From assembly GCF_014645135.1 (NCBI RefSeq), contig NZ_BMLH01000001.1, positions 930,001 to 994,000 of the forward strand: a DNA stretch of 64,000 bases, read 5' to 3'. Numbering within the stretch: position 1 is the stretch's first letter; every line of letters begins with the position of its first letter. Below are positions 1 through 11,024 of this stretch, in pieces. Below the pieces are notes generated by a model, which made no database searches, was not told where the DNA came from, and was given only the letters and a program-made list of their open reading frames with translations. The DNA comes from Rheinheimera tangshanensis (GTDB taxonomy: Bacteria > Pseudomonadota > Gammaproteobacteria > Enterobacterales > Alteromonadaceae). Position numbers and translations under genes: made by a program.

Positions 1-1
1 C

Positions 2-652
2 GATCAAATGCCTTTGCAGCCTGATAAAGCCGCAGCCAAAACTGAACTGGGTTTAAACCCCGAAGCACCAGTGCTGGCTATTATGCCGGGTAGCAGAACC
101 AATGAAATCAAATTATTAGCTGCAGATTATCTGCTTGCTGCACAGGAACTAAAACGTCAGCAACCTGATTTGCAGCTGATTTGTAATATGGTGACAGAAC
201 AAAAAGCGCAGTTGTTCAAGCAAATCAAACAACAGGTCGCGCCGGATTTAGTGGTGCAACTGGAAATTGGTAAAGCCCGCACTACTTTAACGGCGGCTGA
301 TGCTGTGTTTATCGCCTCAGGTACTGCCACCTTAGAAGCCATGCTGGCCAAAACCGCTATGGTGGTGGGCTACAAGATGAACTGGCTGACGCATCAAATT
401 GCCAAATGGTTAGTGAAATTGAAGTTCTTTAGCCTGCCGAATTTATTGGCTGATAAAGCCTTAGTGACTGAACTGCTGCAAGAGCAGGTAACGGTAGAGA
501 ATTTAGTCAAAGCTATGGCACCTTTATTACAAGATCAAAAAGCGCAGCAAGCATGCGTTGGCTCTTTTACAGAGCTGCATCAATTGATCCGCTGTAACGC
601 CAGCGAACAAGCTGCTGCGGCAATAGCAAAAGTGATGGAAAACCCTGTATGA
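2..652 (+). CDS. lpxB: Lipid-A-disaccharide synthase LpxB (C-terminal part, 5' end outside window)
   Basis: LpxB joins UDP-2,3-diacylglucosamine to lipid X to form the beta-1,6 disaccharide of lipid A at the inner membrane. The frame is open from the window edge, so this is roughly the last 55-60% of a protein that is normally about 380 aa. Visible family signatures are PGSRTNEI near the start of the second GT-B domain, [21 protein letters not shown] and SLPNLLA, which match the known C-terminal nucleotide-sugar-binding half. Its stop overlaps the rnhB start (ATGA), consistent with the usual lpxA-lpxB-rnhB-dnaE operon. The ATG at position 8 is internal, not the true start. Confidence 0.95.
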   Translation, partial: DQMPLQPDKAAAKTELGLNPEAPVLAIMPGSRTNEIKLLAADYLLAAQELKRQQPDLQLICNMVTEQKAQLFKQIKQQVAPDLVVQLEIGKARTTLTAADAVFIASGTATLEAMLAKTAMVVGYKMNWLTHQIAKWLVKLKFFSLPNLLADKALVTELLQEQVTVENLVKAMAPLLQDQKAQQACVGSFTELHQLIRCNASEQAAAAIAKVMENPV

Positions 653-1272
653 GTGTTAAAGCTCTGAATGCTGAAACGTACCAAAGACCAGCAGTCGCAT
701 TGATTTGTGGTGTAGACGAAGTAGGACGGGGCCCGCTTGTTGGCGCTGTAGTGACAGCTGCTGTAATACTGGATCCGAATAACCCTATTATTGGCTTAAA
801 CGATTCGAAAAAACTGTCAGAAAGAAAACGCCTGCAGCTTGCTGAAGAAATTAAAGCTAAAGCTTTAAGCTGGAGCTTAGGCCGTGCTGAAGTACATGAA
901 ATTGACAGTTTAAATATTCTCCACGCCACTATGCTGGCGATGACCCGTGCTGTACAGGGCTTACATATCAAGCCGGAATGGGCCTTAATAGACGGCAACC
1001 GTGTGCCGAAAGATATAGGTGTTCAGGCCAGTGCTGTGGTGAAAGGGGATGCTTTAGTGCCGGAAATCAGTGCTGCTTCTATTTTGGCCAAAGTGGCGCG
1101 GGATGAAGAAATGCAGCAGCTGGATGCCACTTATCCGCACTATGGTTTTGCTGGTCATAAAGGTTATCCGACTGCTGAGCATTTAGCTGCCATTAAAACC
1201 CATGGTGTGATCGCAGAGCACAGACGCAGTTTTAAGCCAGTCCGGGATGTATTGGAGCAGATGCATGGCTGA
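649..1272 (+). CDS. rnhB: Ribonuclease HII
   Basis: RNase HII cuts the RNA strand of RNA/DNA hybrids and starts removal of single misincorporated ribonucleotides. The 207-aa protein has the family start [10 protein letters not shown], giving catalytic D23 and E24, then LNDSKKLSE, a third acidic residue in ALIDGNRVP (D115), and the late motif SILAKVARD. Length is normal for the family (E. coli 198 aa). It overlaps lpxB by 4 bp and dnaE by 8 bp, so translation is probably coupled along the operon. Confidence 0.96.
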   Translation: MSVKALNAETYQRPAVALICGVDEVGRGPLVGAVVTAAVILDPNNPIIGLNDSKKLSERKRLQLAEEIKAKALSWSLGRAEVHEIDSLNILHATMLAMTRAVQGLHIKPEWALIDGNRVPKDIGVQASAVVKGDALVPEISAASILAKVARDEEMQQLDATYPHYGFAGHKGYPTAEHLAAIKTHGVIAEHRRSFKPVRDVLEQMHG

Positions 1273-4200
1273 TCCGGCTTTTATTCATTTACGAGTGCAC
1301 AGCGACTTTTCGATGGTCGATGGCATCAAAAAAATAAAGCCTATAGTCAAAGCGGCGAAAGAGCTGAATATGCCTGCGCTTGCTTTAACAGACCAGATGA
1401 ACATGTGTGGTCTGGTGCGTTTTTACAGTACTGCGCACGAAGCTGGTATTAAGCCGATAGTAGGTGCTGATTTATGGGTGCAGCATCCGCTGTTTCCGGG
1501 CGAGGCTTGTCGTTTATTGATTTTGGCCTCTGATAATACCGGCTACCAGAACCTGACCATGTTGCTGTCCAAGGCCTATTTACGTGGCCATGTGCATCAT
1601 AAACCACAGATTGATCACGACTGGCTGGTGGAATACAAAGAAGGCCTGATTGTCTTATCAGGTGCTAAAGACGGCCCTTTAGGCAAAGCCTTAATTAAAG
1701 GTAATGCACCCAGCGCTTTGGCCTTAGTGCAGTTTTATCGTGAACATTTCCCAAACCGGTTTTTTATTGAACTGACCCGAACTGGTCGTCCTGACGAAGA
1801 AACTTATATTCAGGCTGCAGTAGAGCTGGCAGAGCGCGAACAGTTGCCTGTGGTTGCCACTAATGAAGTGGTGATGTTAAGCCCTGACGATTTTCCTGCT
1901 CATGAAATCCGTGTTGCCATTCATGATGGTTACACTTTAGAAGATAAAAGACGGCCAAAAAATTACAGCGAGCAGCAGTATCTGCGATCAAGCGACGAAA
2001 TGCTGGAGCTGTTCTCCGATATTCCTGAAGCCTTACAAAACTCAGTTGAAATCGCCAAACGCTGTAATGTCACCATACGTTTAGGGGAATACTTCCTGCC
2101 GGCTTTCCCGACTGGTGGTTTATCCGACGCTGATTTTTTGGTTTTAAAATCAAAAGAAGGTCTGGAAAAACGTCTGCTACAGTTATTTCCTGATCCACAA
2201 GTGCGTGAAGTTAAACGGGTTGAATACGACGAACGTTTAGATATTGAACTTGGCGTTATTAACCAGATGGGTTTCCCTGGTTACTTCCTGGTCGTGATGG
2301 AATTTATCCAGTGGAGTAAAGACAACGATATTCCGGTAGGCCCTGGCCGGGGGTCGGGTGCTGGTTCCCTGGTGGCTTATGCACTGAGCATTACCGACCT
2401 TGACCCGCTGGAATTTGACTTACTGTTTGAACGTTTCTTAAACCCAGAACGGGTATCAATGCCTGACTTTGACGTCGACTTCTGTATGGACAGGCGCGAC
2501 GAGGTGATAGAACACGTCTCCGACATGTATGGCCGTGAGGCGGTATCTCAGATTATCACCTTCGGTACTATGGCGGCTAAAGCTGTGATCCGTGATGTAG
2601 GACGTGTCTTAGGCCATCCTTATGGTTTTGTTGACCGAATCTCTAAGCTTATTCCACCCACGCCTGGCATGACACTGGAACAGGCTTTTAAAGAAGAGCC
2701 ACGTTTACCTGAGCTTTATGAGGCCGATCAGGAAGTGAAAGACCTGATAGACATGGCACGTCAGCTCGAAGGTGTCACCCGAAACGCCGGTAAACACGCT
2801 GGTGGTGTGGTGATAGCGCCGACTAAAATTACCGACTTTGCACCTGTCTATTGCGATGAAGAGGGCAATAACCCCGTCACTCAGTTTGATAAAAACGACG
2901 TGGAATATGCAGGTCTGGTCAAGTTCGACTTCCTGGGTTTGCGTACCCTGACTATCTTGCAGTGGGCTGTGAATATGACCAACGAGCGTCTGGCCCGTGA
3001 AGGCAAGCCGCTGGTCGATATCAATACGATACCGCTGACCGACCGTAAAAGTTTTGACGTGCTGATGAAGGCGGATACCACAGCGGTATTCCAGCTTGAA
3101 TCCCGTGGTATGAAAGACTTAATACGCCGTCTGCAACCCGACTGCTTCGAGGATATGATAGCGCTAGTGGCGCTGTTTCGGCCTGGTCCTTTGCAGTCCG
3201 GCATGGTGGATAACTTTATCGACCGTAAACGCGGCCGCGAAGAGATTTCCTATCCGGACTCGACCTGGCAGCATGAGTCACTCAAACCTATTCTGGAGCC
3301 GACCTACGGTATTATCCTGTACCAAGAACAGGTCATGCAAATCGCGCAGGTGTTGTCTGGTTATTCACTGGGCGGCGCTGACTTATTACGCCGTGCTATG
3401 GGTAAAAAGAAACCAGAAGAGATGGCTAAGCAGCGCGATACCTTCCGTGATGGTGCTGTGGCGAATGGCGTCGATGCCGAACTATCGATGAAAATCTTCG
3501 ACCTGGTAGAGAAGTTCGCAGGCTACGGTTTTAACAAATCTCACTCCGCTGCTTATGCGCTGGTGTCCTACCAGACGCTGTGGATGAAGGCGCATTATCC
3601 GGCTGAGTTTATGGCCGCCGTCATGTCTGCCGATATGGATAACACCGATAAAATCGTTATTCTGGTGGATGAATGTGAGCACATGAAGCTCAAATTGATC
3701 CCGCCTGATGTGAATTCTGGTGAATATAAATTTACAGTAAACCGCCAGGGCCATATCGTCTATGGCATAGGCGCGATAAAAGGTGTGGGTGAAGGTCCGG
3801 TTGAAGCTATTTTAGCGGCGCGCGCTAAACACGGAAGCTTCACAGACTTGTTCGACTTCTGTAATAAAGTTGATTTAAAACAGCTGAATCGTCGCGTCAT
3901 TGAAAAGCTGATTTTATCCGGTGCTATGGACCAGTTAGGCCCACACCGTGCGGCGATGATGGCGACTTTAGAAGAAGCGATGAAAGGCGCAGAGCAGCAG
4001 GCCAAAGCCGAAGCCATGGGCCAGTCAGATTTATTTGGTCTAATGGCGCCCGAGCCTGAACATGCCGCCAGTGCCTTTAAACAAGTGCCAATCTGGCCGG
4101 ATGAAGTCTGGTTGGAAGGTGAAAGGGAAACCTTGGGTTTATACCTGACAGGCCACCCGATCAACCGTTATCTGGAAGAGTTACCGCATTACAGTACTGG

Positions 4201-4735
4201 CCGTTTAGTCGATATGCAGCCAGGTCGACGCGATCAGGTGGTGCATGCAGCAGGTTTAGTCTTGTCTGTACGCACAATGATCAATAAAAAAGGCAGACGC
4301 TGGGCTATTGTCACTTTAGATGACAAATCTGCCCGCTTAGATGTACGTTTTTTCCCCGAACAGTTCGAAAACTTCGAGCATTTGCTGCAAAAAGACAAAA
4401 TTTTGGTGGTGTCGGGACAGGTCAGCTTTGATGATTTCAGTGGTGGCCTTACAATGTCCGGCCGCGAAGTAGTGGACATCATAGCTGCACGGGAAAAATG
4501 CTTAAAATCTTTGACCTTAACTGTACATCAACAGCAAATGGGACTGGATTATCTGCAAAAACTGCAGCAAGCTATGCACGAATTTAAATTAGGCACAGTG
4601 CCTGTAAAGCTGGTGTACCAGCGTGACGAAGGTCAAATCACTGTGGCTCTGGGCACCGAATGGTGGGTGACCCCAACAGACGCTTTGTTGCATCAATTGC
4701 GACAATTAGCAACAATACAACTGGATTTTCATTAA
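1265..4735 (+). CDS. dnaE: DNA polymerase III alpha subunit
   Basis: This is the catalytic subunit of the replicative polymerase. The start at 1265 ([16 protein letters not shown]) aligns with E. coli DnaE and has GGAG 7 nt upstream inside rnhB; the frame stays open further 5' but that part does not match the family. In order there are an N-terminal PHP domain, the polymerase core with catalytic PDFDVDF at about residues 400-406 and KFDFLGL further on, a helix-hairpin-helix region, the internal beta-clamp-binding motif QSDLFG at about 919-924, and an OB fold with a C-terminal tau-binding region. The length of 1156 aa is close to the E. coli 1160. Confidence 0.97.
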   Translation: MADPAFIHLRVHSDFSMVDGIKKIKPIVKAAKELNMPALALTDQMNMCGLVRFYSTAHEAGIKPIVGADLWVQHPLFPGEACRLLILASDNTGYQNLTMLLSKAYLRGHVHHKPQIDHDWLVEYKEGLIVLSGAKDGPLGKALIKGNAPSALALVQFYREHFPNRFFIELTRTGRPDEETYIQAAVELAEREQLPVVATNEVVMLSPDDFPAHEIRVAIHDGYTLEDKRRPKNYSEQQYLRSSDEMLELFSDIPEALQNSVEIAKRCNVTIRLGEYFLPAFPTGGLSDADFLVLKSKEGLEKRLLQLFPDPQVREVKRVEYDERLDIELGVINQMGFPGYFLVVMEFIQWSKDNDIPVGPGRGSGAGSLVAYALSITDLDPLEFDLLFERFLNPERVSMPDFDVDFCMDRRDEVIEHVSDMYGREAVSQIITFGTMAAKAVIRDVGRVLGHPYGFVDRISKLIPPTPGMTLEQAFKEEPRLPELYEADQEVKDLIDMARQLEGVTRNAGKHAGGVVIAPTKITDFAPVYCDEEGNNPVTQFDKNDVEYAGLVKFDFLGLRTLTILQWAVNMTNERLAREGKPLVDINTIPLTDRKSFDVLMKADTTAVFQLESRGMKDLIRRLQPDCFEDMIALVALFRPGPLQSGMVDNFIDRKRGREEISYPDSTWQHESLKPILEPTYGIILYQEQVMQIAQVLSGYSLGGADLLRRAMGKKKPEEMAKQRDTFRDGAVANGVDAELSMKIFDLVEKFAGYGFNKSHSAAYALVSYQTLWMKAHYPAEFMAAVMSADMDNTDKIVILVDECEHMKLKLIPPDVNSGEYKFTVNRQGHIVYGIGAIKGVGEGPVEAILAARAKHGSFTDLFDFCNKVDLKQLNRRVIEKLILSGAMDQLGPHRAAMMATLEEAMKGAEQQAKAEAMGQSDLFGLMAPEPEHAASAFKQVPIWPDEVWLEGERETLGLYLTGHPINRYLEELPHYSTGRLVDMQPGRRDQVVHAAGLVLSVRTMINKKGRRWAIVTLDDKSARLDVRFFPEQFENFEHLLQKDKILVVSGQVSFDDFSGGLTMSGREVVDIIAAREKCLKSLTLTVHQQQMGLDYLQKLQQAMHEFKLGTVPVKLVYQRDEGQITVALGTEWWVTPTDALLHQLRQLATIQLDFH

Positions 4736-4752
4736 TTAGGTAGTGACAGTCG

Positions 4753-5709
4753 ATGATGCTGAATTATTTAGAGTTTGAGCAACCGATTGCGGAACTTGAA
4801 GCCAAAATAGAAGAACTTCGCAAAGTAAGCCGCAATGGCGAGTTTGATCTCGGCCTTGAAGAAGAAGTAAACAAGCTAAAGGAAAAAAGCTTAACTCTGA
4901 CCAAAAAGATTTTCGCAGAGTTAGGTGCCTGGCAGGTTGCTCAGTTAGCCCGTCATCCGTTGCGTCCTTACACGCTGGATTATATTAAACATATTTTCAC
5001 TGACTTTGACGAGTTTGCCGGTGATCGTACTTTTGCTAACGATCCTGCCATTGTCTGCGGTACAGCCCGTTTAGGTGATAAAACTGTGATGGTGATTGGT
5101 CATCAAAAAGGCCGTGACACTTCAGAGAAAATCAAACGTAACTTTGGTATGCCAAAACCTGAAGGCTACCGCAAAGCCTTGCGTATGATGGAAATGGCGG
5201 AGCGTTTTAATTTGCCCATTATCACCTTTATCGACACGCCTGGTGCATACCCAGGTGTGGGCGCTGAAGAACGTGGTCAAAGTGAAGCTATAGCCCGTAA
5301 CCTGAAAGTGATGGCTGGCCTGAAAGTGCCGGTGCTCTGTACTGTGATAGGCGAGGGTGGTTCTGGTGGTGCTTTAGCCATTGGCGTCGGCGATCAGGTC
5401 AATATGCTGCAATACAGCACCTATTCGGTGATTTCACCTGAAGGTTGTGCTTCTATTTTGTGGAAAAGCGCTGATAAAGCCCCTATTGCTGCCGATGCCA
5501 TGGGCATTACTGCACCGCGTTTAAAAGAACTGAACCTGATTGACGACATCGTCAGTGAGCCTTTAGGTGGAGCACACCGCAATCACGAGCAAATGGCGCA
5601 AAGTTTAAAGCAGGCGTTATTGCGTGATTTGGCCAAGCTGGAAAAACTCAGCCTTGAAGAATTGCTGGACAGACGGTATAAGCGTTTAATGTCTTTTGGC
5701 TACTGCTAA
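4753..5709 (+). CDS. accA: Acetyl-CoA carboxylase carboxyltransferase subunit alpha
   Basis: AccA with AccD moves the carboxyl group from biotin-BCCP to acetyl-CoA, making malonyl-CoA, the committed step of fatty acid synthesis. The 318-aa protein (E. coli 319) carries [16 protein letters not shown] at the N terminus, the carboxyltransferase signatures [18 protein letters not shown] and [15 protein letters not shown], and [17 protein letters not shown]. Two ATG codons stand in tandem; the first matches family length. It lies 17 bp after dnaE and ends before a clear terminator hairpin. Confidence 0.97.
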   Translation: MMLNYLEFEQPIAELEAKIEELRKVSRNGEFDLGLEEEVNKLKEKSLTLTKKIFAELGAWQVAQLARHPLRPYTLDYIKHIFTDFDEFAGDRTFANDPAIVCGTARLGDKTVMVIGHQKGRDTSEKIKRNFGMPKPEGYRKALRMMEMAERFNLPIITFIDTPGAYPGVGAEERGQSEAIARNLKVMAGLKVPVLCTVIGEGGSGGALAIGVGDQVNMLQYSTYSVISPEGCASILWKSADKAPIAADAMGITAPRLKELNLIDDIVSEPLGGAHRNHEQMAQSLKQALLRDLAKLEKLSLEELLDRRYKRLMSFGYC

Positions 5710-5770
5710 TAGAGCCGTTGTGCCTGAAGCTGTATAAAATCAGCGGGCATAGTGGGAAAGGGCGGGGATA

Positions 5771-5805
5771 AAAACCGCCCTGCAAGCCGCCGTAAGGCGG
5801 TTTTT
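5771..5805 (+). terminator. Rho-independent terminator after accA
   Basis: AAAACCGCC (5771-5779) can pair with GGCGGTTTT (5796-5804). A tighter alternative pairs CCGCC (5787-5791) with GGCGG (5796-5800) around GTAA, followed by five Ts. The T tract lies about 20 bp upstream of the tilS start, so tilS probably needs read-through or its own promoter. Confidence 0.8.
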
Positions 5806-5824
5806 GTATTTAGGATCATTGTTT

Positions 5825-7120
5825 TTGAATAGTTCTGAGTTACTGGCACCACTGCGCTTGAACATCCAACAGCTTGGTTTAAACCTGCTGGTGCTTGGCT
5901 TATCCGGTGGGCTGGACTCTATGGTGTTGCTGGAACTTTGCCATCAGTTGACTCAAAGTTCAGCTGTCAAGCTCAAAGCTGTGTATATCCATCATGGTTT
6001 AAGTGCCAATGCCGATCAGTGGGCTGCTTTTTGTCAGCAGCAATGCCTTAAGCGTAACGTTCCCTTTGAAGTACAAAAAGTACAGCTGAACCCTACTGCC
6101 AATATTGAAGCTCAGGCCCGTGCCGCCCGTTATTCGGCTTTAGCTGCTTTTGTTACCACTCCCCAAACTGCATTATTAACGGCTCACCATGCCGATGATC
6201 AACTGGAAACTTTGTTGCTGGCACTAAAACGTGGCGCAGGTCCGGCCGGTTTATCCGGTATTGCCGCTTTGCAGCCTTTTGCTGCAGGTTGGTTAGTGCG
6301 GCCTTTATTAGATTTTAGCCGTGAGCAACTGGAAGTCTTTGCACAAGGGCAGCAGCTTAAGTGGATCGAAGATGAAAGTAATAACGACAATAGATTTGAC
6401 CGTAACTTTTTGCGTTTAGAGGTCATTCCGTTACTGCAACAGCGCTGGCCGGCGTTCCGACAAAATGCGCTACGTTCTGTTGCCCATATTCAGCAGCAAC
6501 AGCAGTTTGTTGAGAAACAGCTTGATCAGCTATTACCTGCTGTAATGCATGAGGCTGAATTAGATTTAAAACTACTAACGTTGCAAGACTTAATCACACA
6601 AAAGCTGTTAGTGCGCCGCTGGTTGGCTTTAACTGGGCTTAATCCATCCACCGACTGGCTGGAGCGATTCTTTTCTGAGTTGATTCAGGCTAAAGCCGAC
6701 GCTCAGCCTCTGCTGGAACTGGATGGGTATCAAATCCGCCGGTTTGCCAACAAGGCTTATATCACGCAAGTTACAGAGGTTCCGCAGCCTGGGGTTTGGC
6801 TCGAATTAAAACCAGGACAACAGTTAAACACTGTGGTAGGTCAATTTATCCTGAACGTGGAAAACAAAGGTACAGCTTTGTTACTCACAGGTGATCCTGT
6901 GTATCTGGTATTTGGGCTTTTTAGCTTGCCGTTTAAACCTGCAGGACAGCGGCATAATAAAGAGTTAAAACAGTGGCTGAAGTTGTGGGCTATACCGCCC
7001 TGGCAACGCTTGCTGTTGCCTGTGCTGGTGCAAAACAATCAGGTAGTTGCGGTTATAGGACTTGCCTCTAACTCGACTAAAGAACAAGCCACTGCTTTTA
7101 TCGACTGGCAAAAACCTTAA
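5825..7120 (+). CDS. tilS: tRNA(Ile)-lysidine synthase
   Basis: TilS ligates lysine to C34 of the CAU-anticodon tRNA-Ile, changing its decoding from AUG to AUA; it is essential. The N-type ATP pyrophosphatase loop SGGLDS is at about residues 27-32, with HHGLS and the HHADDQLETLLLAL helix later, and a C-terminal TilS domain ends in LPVLVQNNQVVAVIGLA. There is no in-frame ATG at the front. I chose the TTG at 5825 because AGGA (5812-5815) sits 9 nt upstream; TTG at 5819 or 5804 is possible. About 431 aa, normal for the family. Confidence 0.92.
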   Translation: MNSSELLAPLRLNIQQLGLNLLVLGLSGGLDSMVLLELCHQLTQSSAVKLKAVYIHHGLSANADQWAAFCQQQCLKRNVPFEVQKVQLNPTANIEAQARAARYSALAAFVTTPQTALLTAHHADDQLETLLLALKRGAGPAGLSGIAALQPFAAGWLVRPLLDFSREQLEVFAQGQQLKWIEDESNNDNRFDRNFLRLEVIPLLQQRWPAFRQNALRSVAHIQQQQQFVEKQLDQLLPAVMHEAELDLKLLTLQDLITQKLLVRRWLALTGLNPSTDWLERFFSELIQAKADAQPLLELDGYQIRRFANKAYITQVTEVPQPGVWLELKPGQQLNTVVGQFILNVENKGTALLLTGDPVYLVFGLFSLPFKPAGQRHNKELKQWLKLWAIPPWQRLLLPVLVQNNQVVAVIGLASNSTKEQATAFIDWQKP

Positions 7121-7145
7121 ACTAAAACTGCGCCAAATCGCGGGT

Positions 7146-7183
7146 AAAAAAAAGGGCTGTTGGATCTTCTGTCCTTTAGCCCC
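7146..7183 (-). terminator. Rho-independent terminator of the GGDEF gene
   Basis: On the - strand GGGCT (7182-7178) pairs with AGCCC (7158-7154), with an inner GGA/TCC pairing, followed by eight Ts (7153-7146). It lies just beyond the stop of the diguanylate cyclase gene, where this gene converges with tilS. Confidence 0.75.
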
Positions 7184-7217
7184 AAGGTTCGACGACTAAA
7201 ACCTATACTGATCCGCA

Positions 7218-8126
7218 TCAGGCCTGATTCAACAACGCCACCTTCACTGCATTTTTACCCGCTAATTTAGCTTGTGATAAAGCTTCATCAGCACGGCTGA
7301 ATAACAGTTCTGATTTTTGATTGGGTGCCAGATGTGCTAAACCTGCGCTCGCTGTGACTGCAAACTGATTACAGACATGATGCTGGTTGATCGCCTTCAC
7401 CAGACGATGAGCGACCAATTCAGCCGACAAGGCATCGTCTGCTGTCAGTAAGATAGCAAATTCATCACCACCAAAACGGAATAAACAATCGCTGGCTCTT
7501 AAGGTTTGACGCATAGCATCAGCCACTGCAATCAGCACATCATCACCAGCAGGGTGACCAAAGTTGTCGTTGGTTTGTTTAAAGTTATCCAAATCCAACA
7601 GAATTAATGCACAGGCTTCTTTGCGTCTGTGTGCCAACTGCACTGCACGCTCAAACTGATCGTCAAAATGACGTCTGTTTCCCAAGTCGGTTAAGCTGTC
7701 TTTTAACGCTAACTGTTGTAAACGCACAACCACCAGCGTATTGCGAAGTGGATACAGCCATTGACGTTCCAACTGCCATAACTGATGCTGGATCAACGGA
7801 GTAAACGCCTGATCAGACTGATAATTCAGCTCCGCCAGGCACTGCTCATTGAGCATCAACACACTGCGATGCTCAAAATGGCCATCTTCAGAGCCCGGTG
7901 CCAGGTATTTGCCTACAGCGGTTTGCAATTGGATAGAGCGCAAAGGCAAAACTTTGCCAGCGGCCATTGAATAAATCTGGAGTTGATCTGCAAGATCCAG
8001 ACTGGTTTGTAACTGCTCTGGCAGAGTCGCCGGATCTGTCGATAAACCAGACCAATGCGGCTGACTGGTGACGCCAGCGTAGCTGGTTCCACTTAAAGTC
8101 ATATCTTGTAAACCATATAATTCCAC
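7218..8126 (-). CDS. GGDEF-domain diguanylate cyclase
   Basis: Predicted to make the second messenger cyclic di-GMP from two GTP. The C-terminal domain starts at DSLTDLGNRRHFDD and contains RFGGDEFAILL at about residues 217-227. The RASD five residues before GGDEF is a complete RxxD product-inhibition site, so an active, feedback-controlled enzyme is expected. The N-terminal ~130 residues are hydrophilic, without clear membrane spans or a sensor domain I can name. I prefer the GTG at 8126 because GGAG lies 8 nt upstream; a TTG at 8150 or an ATG at 8102 are alternatives. Its neighbours do not tell its input. Confidence 0.9.
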   Translation of the reverse strand: MELYGLQDMTLSGTSYAGVTSQPHWSGLSTDPATLPEQLQTSLDLADQLQIYSMAAGKVLPLRSIQLQTAVGKYLAPGSEDGHFEHRSVLMLNEQCLAELNYQSDQAFTPLIQHQLWQLERQWLYPLRNTLVVVRLQQLALKDSLTDLGNRRHFDDQFERAVQLAHRRKEACALILLDLDNFKQTNDNFGHPAGDDVLIAVADAMRQTLRASDCLFRFGGDEFAILLTADDALSAELVAHRLVKAINQHHVCNQFAVTASAGLAHLAPNQKSELLFSRADEALSQAKLAGKNAVKVALLNQA

Positions 8127-8282
8127 TGCCGATACTCCGGAGCATATCAAGGATATCTGGAATTTGCAGGTATTGTGCCACTTTAATAAGTGAATGATCT
8201 TATTGATTTTTTCAATTATGCATTTAGTAATGACGACTTTTTGACGGCAAAGGCTGGCTAAAATTTGCCTCTGATAGCACCT

Positions 8283-9428
8283 TCATGAACGCAAGAAATC
8301 TAACAGTTCAGGCATTTGTTGTATGGCATCCTGATAACCAATTTCAATCAGGCGTTTGGTATAAGACTTCTCAAACAACAGGTAGCTGGTCAAGCTCGAT
8401 TCTGAATGCTGGGTGATGCCTGTTAACCGCAATAAACTTCGAACGGCCATCGGCAGCTGCAAAAAGTGCTGGCTGGCAATTTCATTAAAGTTCACGCTGG
8501 GATTGATTAAAAAGCTTTCTACTTTCTTCAGATCAGTCGGAATATTGTGTGCGTTTAAGGTATCTACGGTTTTATTGATCCTGTTCATGCGTTCTAAATC
8601 GGCATTCAGCGTATCCGAAAAAATCGTATCCAACAAATGACCAGCCACAGTAGCTAAACCAGGATGATGCGGCATAGCGTTCGCCAAGTCGCGGGTTCTG
8701 GGTTGCTCTAAACCTATGATCAGTATTTTTTCGGCTCCTAAATGAATAGGAGCACTCAGTGGTGATAACTGATTGACTGAACCATCGCCATAATAATGTT
8801 GGTGAATACGCACAGAAGGAAACACCAGAGGGATAGCAGCTGAAGCTAATAAATGATGAATACCCAGTAAAGTTTTTTGGCCACAGCGTTTGGCTCTGCG
8901 CCACTCGCTGGCTTCATTGCCTTGAAAAAAAGTAATGGAGTCTCCCGTGTTGTAACTGGACGCTGTGACAGAAACGCTGGATAAATAACCGCCCTGAATG
9001 TTACGGTCTATGCGCTGTAAATCAACAATGTTATGCAGCAACAAACGCAGAGGTTTATTGTCCAGTAAGCTGACAGGCCTCTTATTGGCATAACCAGCTT
9101 GAAAGGCGCTTAAAAAACCACGTAACAAATGCCAGCCCAGACGTAAATAATCAGAGTAGTACACTTGATGGGTATGAAAATTGCGCCAGACCCACTCAAT
9201 TTTTTTTACGCCTAAATGAAAGCACGACGCATAGCAGGCAATACCAGTGGCATTGATGGCCCCTGCAGAGGTGCCACAAATAATCTCAAACGGAATTTTA
9301 CTATTGCGTGGGTAATGCTGAGCCAGTGCTTTAAGCACGCCGACCTGATAAGCGGCTCTTGCTCCGCCCCCTGTCAGCAGCAAAGCAACTTTTTTATTAG
9401 TGTTTTCACCTTTTTTATTATCAGTCAC
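8283..9428 (-). CDS. Patatin-like phospholipase family protein
   Basis: This is a predicted serine acyl hydrolase acting on phospholipids or other acyl esters. The 381-aa protein has the patatin oxyanion loop GGGARAAYQVGVL at about 20-32, the nucleophile elbow GTSAG at about 51-55 (Ser in GxSxG) and YGDGSVNQ near residue 213, whose Asp would complete the Ser-Asp dyad. The family usually shows DGG or DGA there; here it is DGS. There is no signal peptide, so it is probably cytosolic. It is read divergently from the DUF3014 gene. Confidence 0.88.
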   Translation of the reverse strand: MTDNKKGENTNKKVALLLTGGGARAAYQVGVLKALAQHYPRNSKIPFEIICGTSAGAINATGIACYASCFHLGVKKIEWVWRNFHTHQVYYSDYLRLGWHLLRGFLSAFQAGYANKRPVSLLDNKPLRLLLHNIVDLQRIDRNIQGGYLSSVSVTASSYNTGDSITFFQGNEASEWRRAKRCGQKTLLGIHHLLASAAIPLVFPSVRIHQHYYGDGSVNQLSPLSAPIHLGAEKILIIGLEQPRTRDLANAMPHHPGLATVAGHLLDTIFSDTLNADLERMNRINKTVDTLNAHNIPTDLKKVESFLINPSVNFNEIASQHFLQLPMAVRSLLRLTGITQHSESSLTSYLLFEKSYTKRLIEIGYQDAIQQMPELLDFLRS

Positions 9429-9557
9429 TGAAACTTCTTAACTCTTTACAGACTCTCTGTTTATATATTGCTGAAAAGCAAAATAAATGCAACGCTATAG
9501 CTAGTTTTTCAATGGCTTAATATCACTGTCCCGAATAAGTGAAAGGAAAAAACAGAA

Positions 9558-10430
9558 ATGACCGAGAAGGCTCCTGGCACAGGCCAGCAACAATATTACA
9601 TAGGTTTAGCAGTGGTCGCTGTGACCCTTATTGCGATTGCCTGGTTTTTCTTCCGGGCTGAGGATACTTTGGTTGCAGAGCCTGAACCTACGCCAGTTCC
9701 GACCGTGCAACAGCCAGCACCTGCTGATGTACTGACTGCAGATAAAGAACCTGTCGATAGTTTGACAGTACAGGCTCAGGATGAAACTCCTTTGCAGGAG
9801 ACACCACTGGACGATGCTGTGGCGGTTGAACCTACAGTGAAGTTACCCAGTCTGGATAACTCAGATGCAGAAGTGAAAAGTGGTTTATTAGGTTTACGCT
9901 GGAAGGCCGGTTTAGCCTCGTTGTTTGTGACAGAAGACATGATCCGCCGTTTTGTGGTCAATGTGGATAATATCGCTCAAGGCACATTGCCAAAAAATCA
10001 GCCACTGTTTCAACCCATGACAGTGAAGTTTGCCACCTTACCTGCTGATGGCGGAGCAGTGCAGCTGGACCCGGCTAACTTTGAGCGTTATGAGCCTTAC
10101 CTGCAATTGCTGGAAAGCGTTTCAGTGACTGAAGTGAAACGTTTATTTGAATACTATTATCCGCTGATGCAGCAGGCTTATGCTGAGTTAGGCTACCCCA
10201 ATGCTCAGTTTCGTGTACGTTTGCAGGAAGCGATTAAAGTACTGTTAGCAACTCCTGAAGTGGCCCCCCCTATGGTATTAGCCCGTCCTAACGTCTATTA
10301 CACTTATGCCGACCCGGAGATTGAAGCTTTGCCTTTAGCGCAACGTCAAATGATCCGTTTAGGGCCTGACAATCAAAAACGCTTAAAACGCGTGTTAGAA
10401 GCACATCAGCTGGTGCTGGCTCAGCCTTAA
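9558..10430 (+). CDS. DUF3014 domain-containing membrane protein
   Basis: The 290-aa protein has one N-terminal membrane span (about residues 14-32, IGLAVVAVTLIAIAWFFF), a Pro/Glu/Val-rich linker, and a periplasmic-side domain matching DUF3014 by eye: EDMIRRFVVNVDNIAQG, NFERYEPYL, YYPLMQQAYAELGYP, RLQEAIKVLLATPE and a C-terminal RLGPDNQKRLKRVLE. Function is unknown in the family. AAAGGA lies about 10 nt before the ATG. The stop overlaps the next ATG (TAATG), so it is co-translated with the acyltransferase gene. Confidence 0.82.
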   Translation: MTEKAPGTGQQQYYIGLAVVAVTLIAIAWFFFRAEDTLVAEPEPTPVPTVQQPAPADVLTADKEPVDSLTVQAQDETPLQETPLDDAVAVEPTVKLPSLDNSDAEVKSGLLGLRWKAGLASLFVTEDMIRRFVVNVDNIAQGTLPKNQPLFQPMTVKFATLPADGGAVQLDPANFERYEPYLQLLESVSVTEVKRLFEYYYPLMQQAYAELGYPNAQFRVRLQEAIKVLLATPEVAPPMVLARPNVYYTYADPEIEALPLAQRQMIRLGPDNQKRLKRVLEAHQLVLAQP

Positions 10431-11020
10431 TGCCGGCTTTACCTGCTATTCCGGCAAGTTTGCCACGCCGTCACAGTAACCTTGGCCAGAAACTTGGCCT
10501 CTGGTTGCTGAAGCTGCTGGGGGGCTGGAGTATTCAGGGCGAAGTTCCTGCCCACAAAAAGATGGTCATTGCTGTTGCCCCTCATACCTCGAATCAGGAT
10601 TTTTTTGTTGGTATAGCCGCAGCTTTGGCTCTGGATCTTAACATTCGTTTTTTAGGCAAACACAGTATCTTTGTCTGGCCAGTGAAAGGTCTGTTGACTG
10701 CTTTGGGAGGCATCCCGGTCGATCGCAGTCATGCTCATGGCGTAGTAGGACAGGTGGTTGCTGAGTTCGAACAAAGCGATGCGTTGCTCTTGGGGTTATC
10801 GCCTGAGGGCAGTCGAAAGAAAGTAGCACAATGGCGTTCCGGATTTTGGCATATCGCCAAACAAGCCGATGTACCTATTTGTTTGGTCGGGCTGGATTAT
10901 CAAAGCAAACAGTTTGTATTTGGTCCTTGTCTAACCCCTGGTGAAAATTTCGCCGATGATTTGCAGCAAATGCGCGCATTTTTTCAGCAAATGACCGCAA
11001 AATATCCAGAAAATGCTTAA
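10430..11020 (+). CDS. Lysophospholipid acyltransferase family protein (PlsC-like)
   Basis: The 196-aa protein has the acyltransferase HX4D motif HTSNQD (H52-D57) and the second block SPEGSRKK (about 124-131), with GIPVDRS between them. These are the catalytic and phosphate-binding blocks of 1-acylglycerol-phosphate-type acyltransferases. It is shorter than PlsC and fits the compact family often annotated as glycerol acyltransferase. The substrate is not evident. It is coupled to the DUF3014 gene through a TAATG overlap. Confidence 0.85.
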   Translation: MPALPAIPASLPRRHSNLGQKLGLWLLKLLGGWSIQGEVPAHKKMVIAVAPHTSNQDFFVGIAAALALDLNIRFLGKHSIFVWPVKGLLTALGGIPVDRSHAHGVVGQVVAEFEQSDALLLGLSPEGSRKKVAQWRSGFWHIAKQADVPICLVGLDYQSKQFVFGPCLTPGENFADDLQQMRAFFQQMTAKYPENA

Positions 11021-11024
11021 GTTC

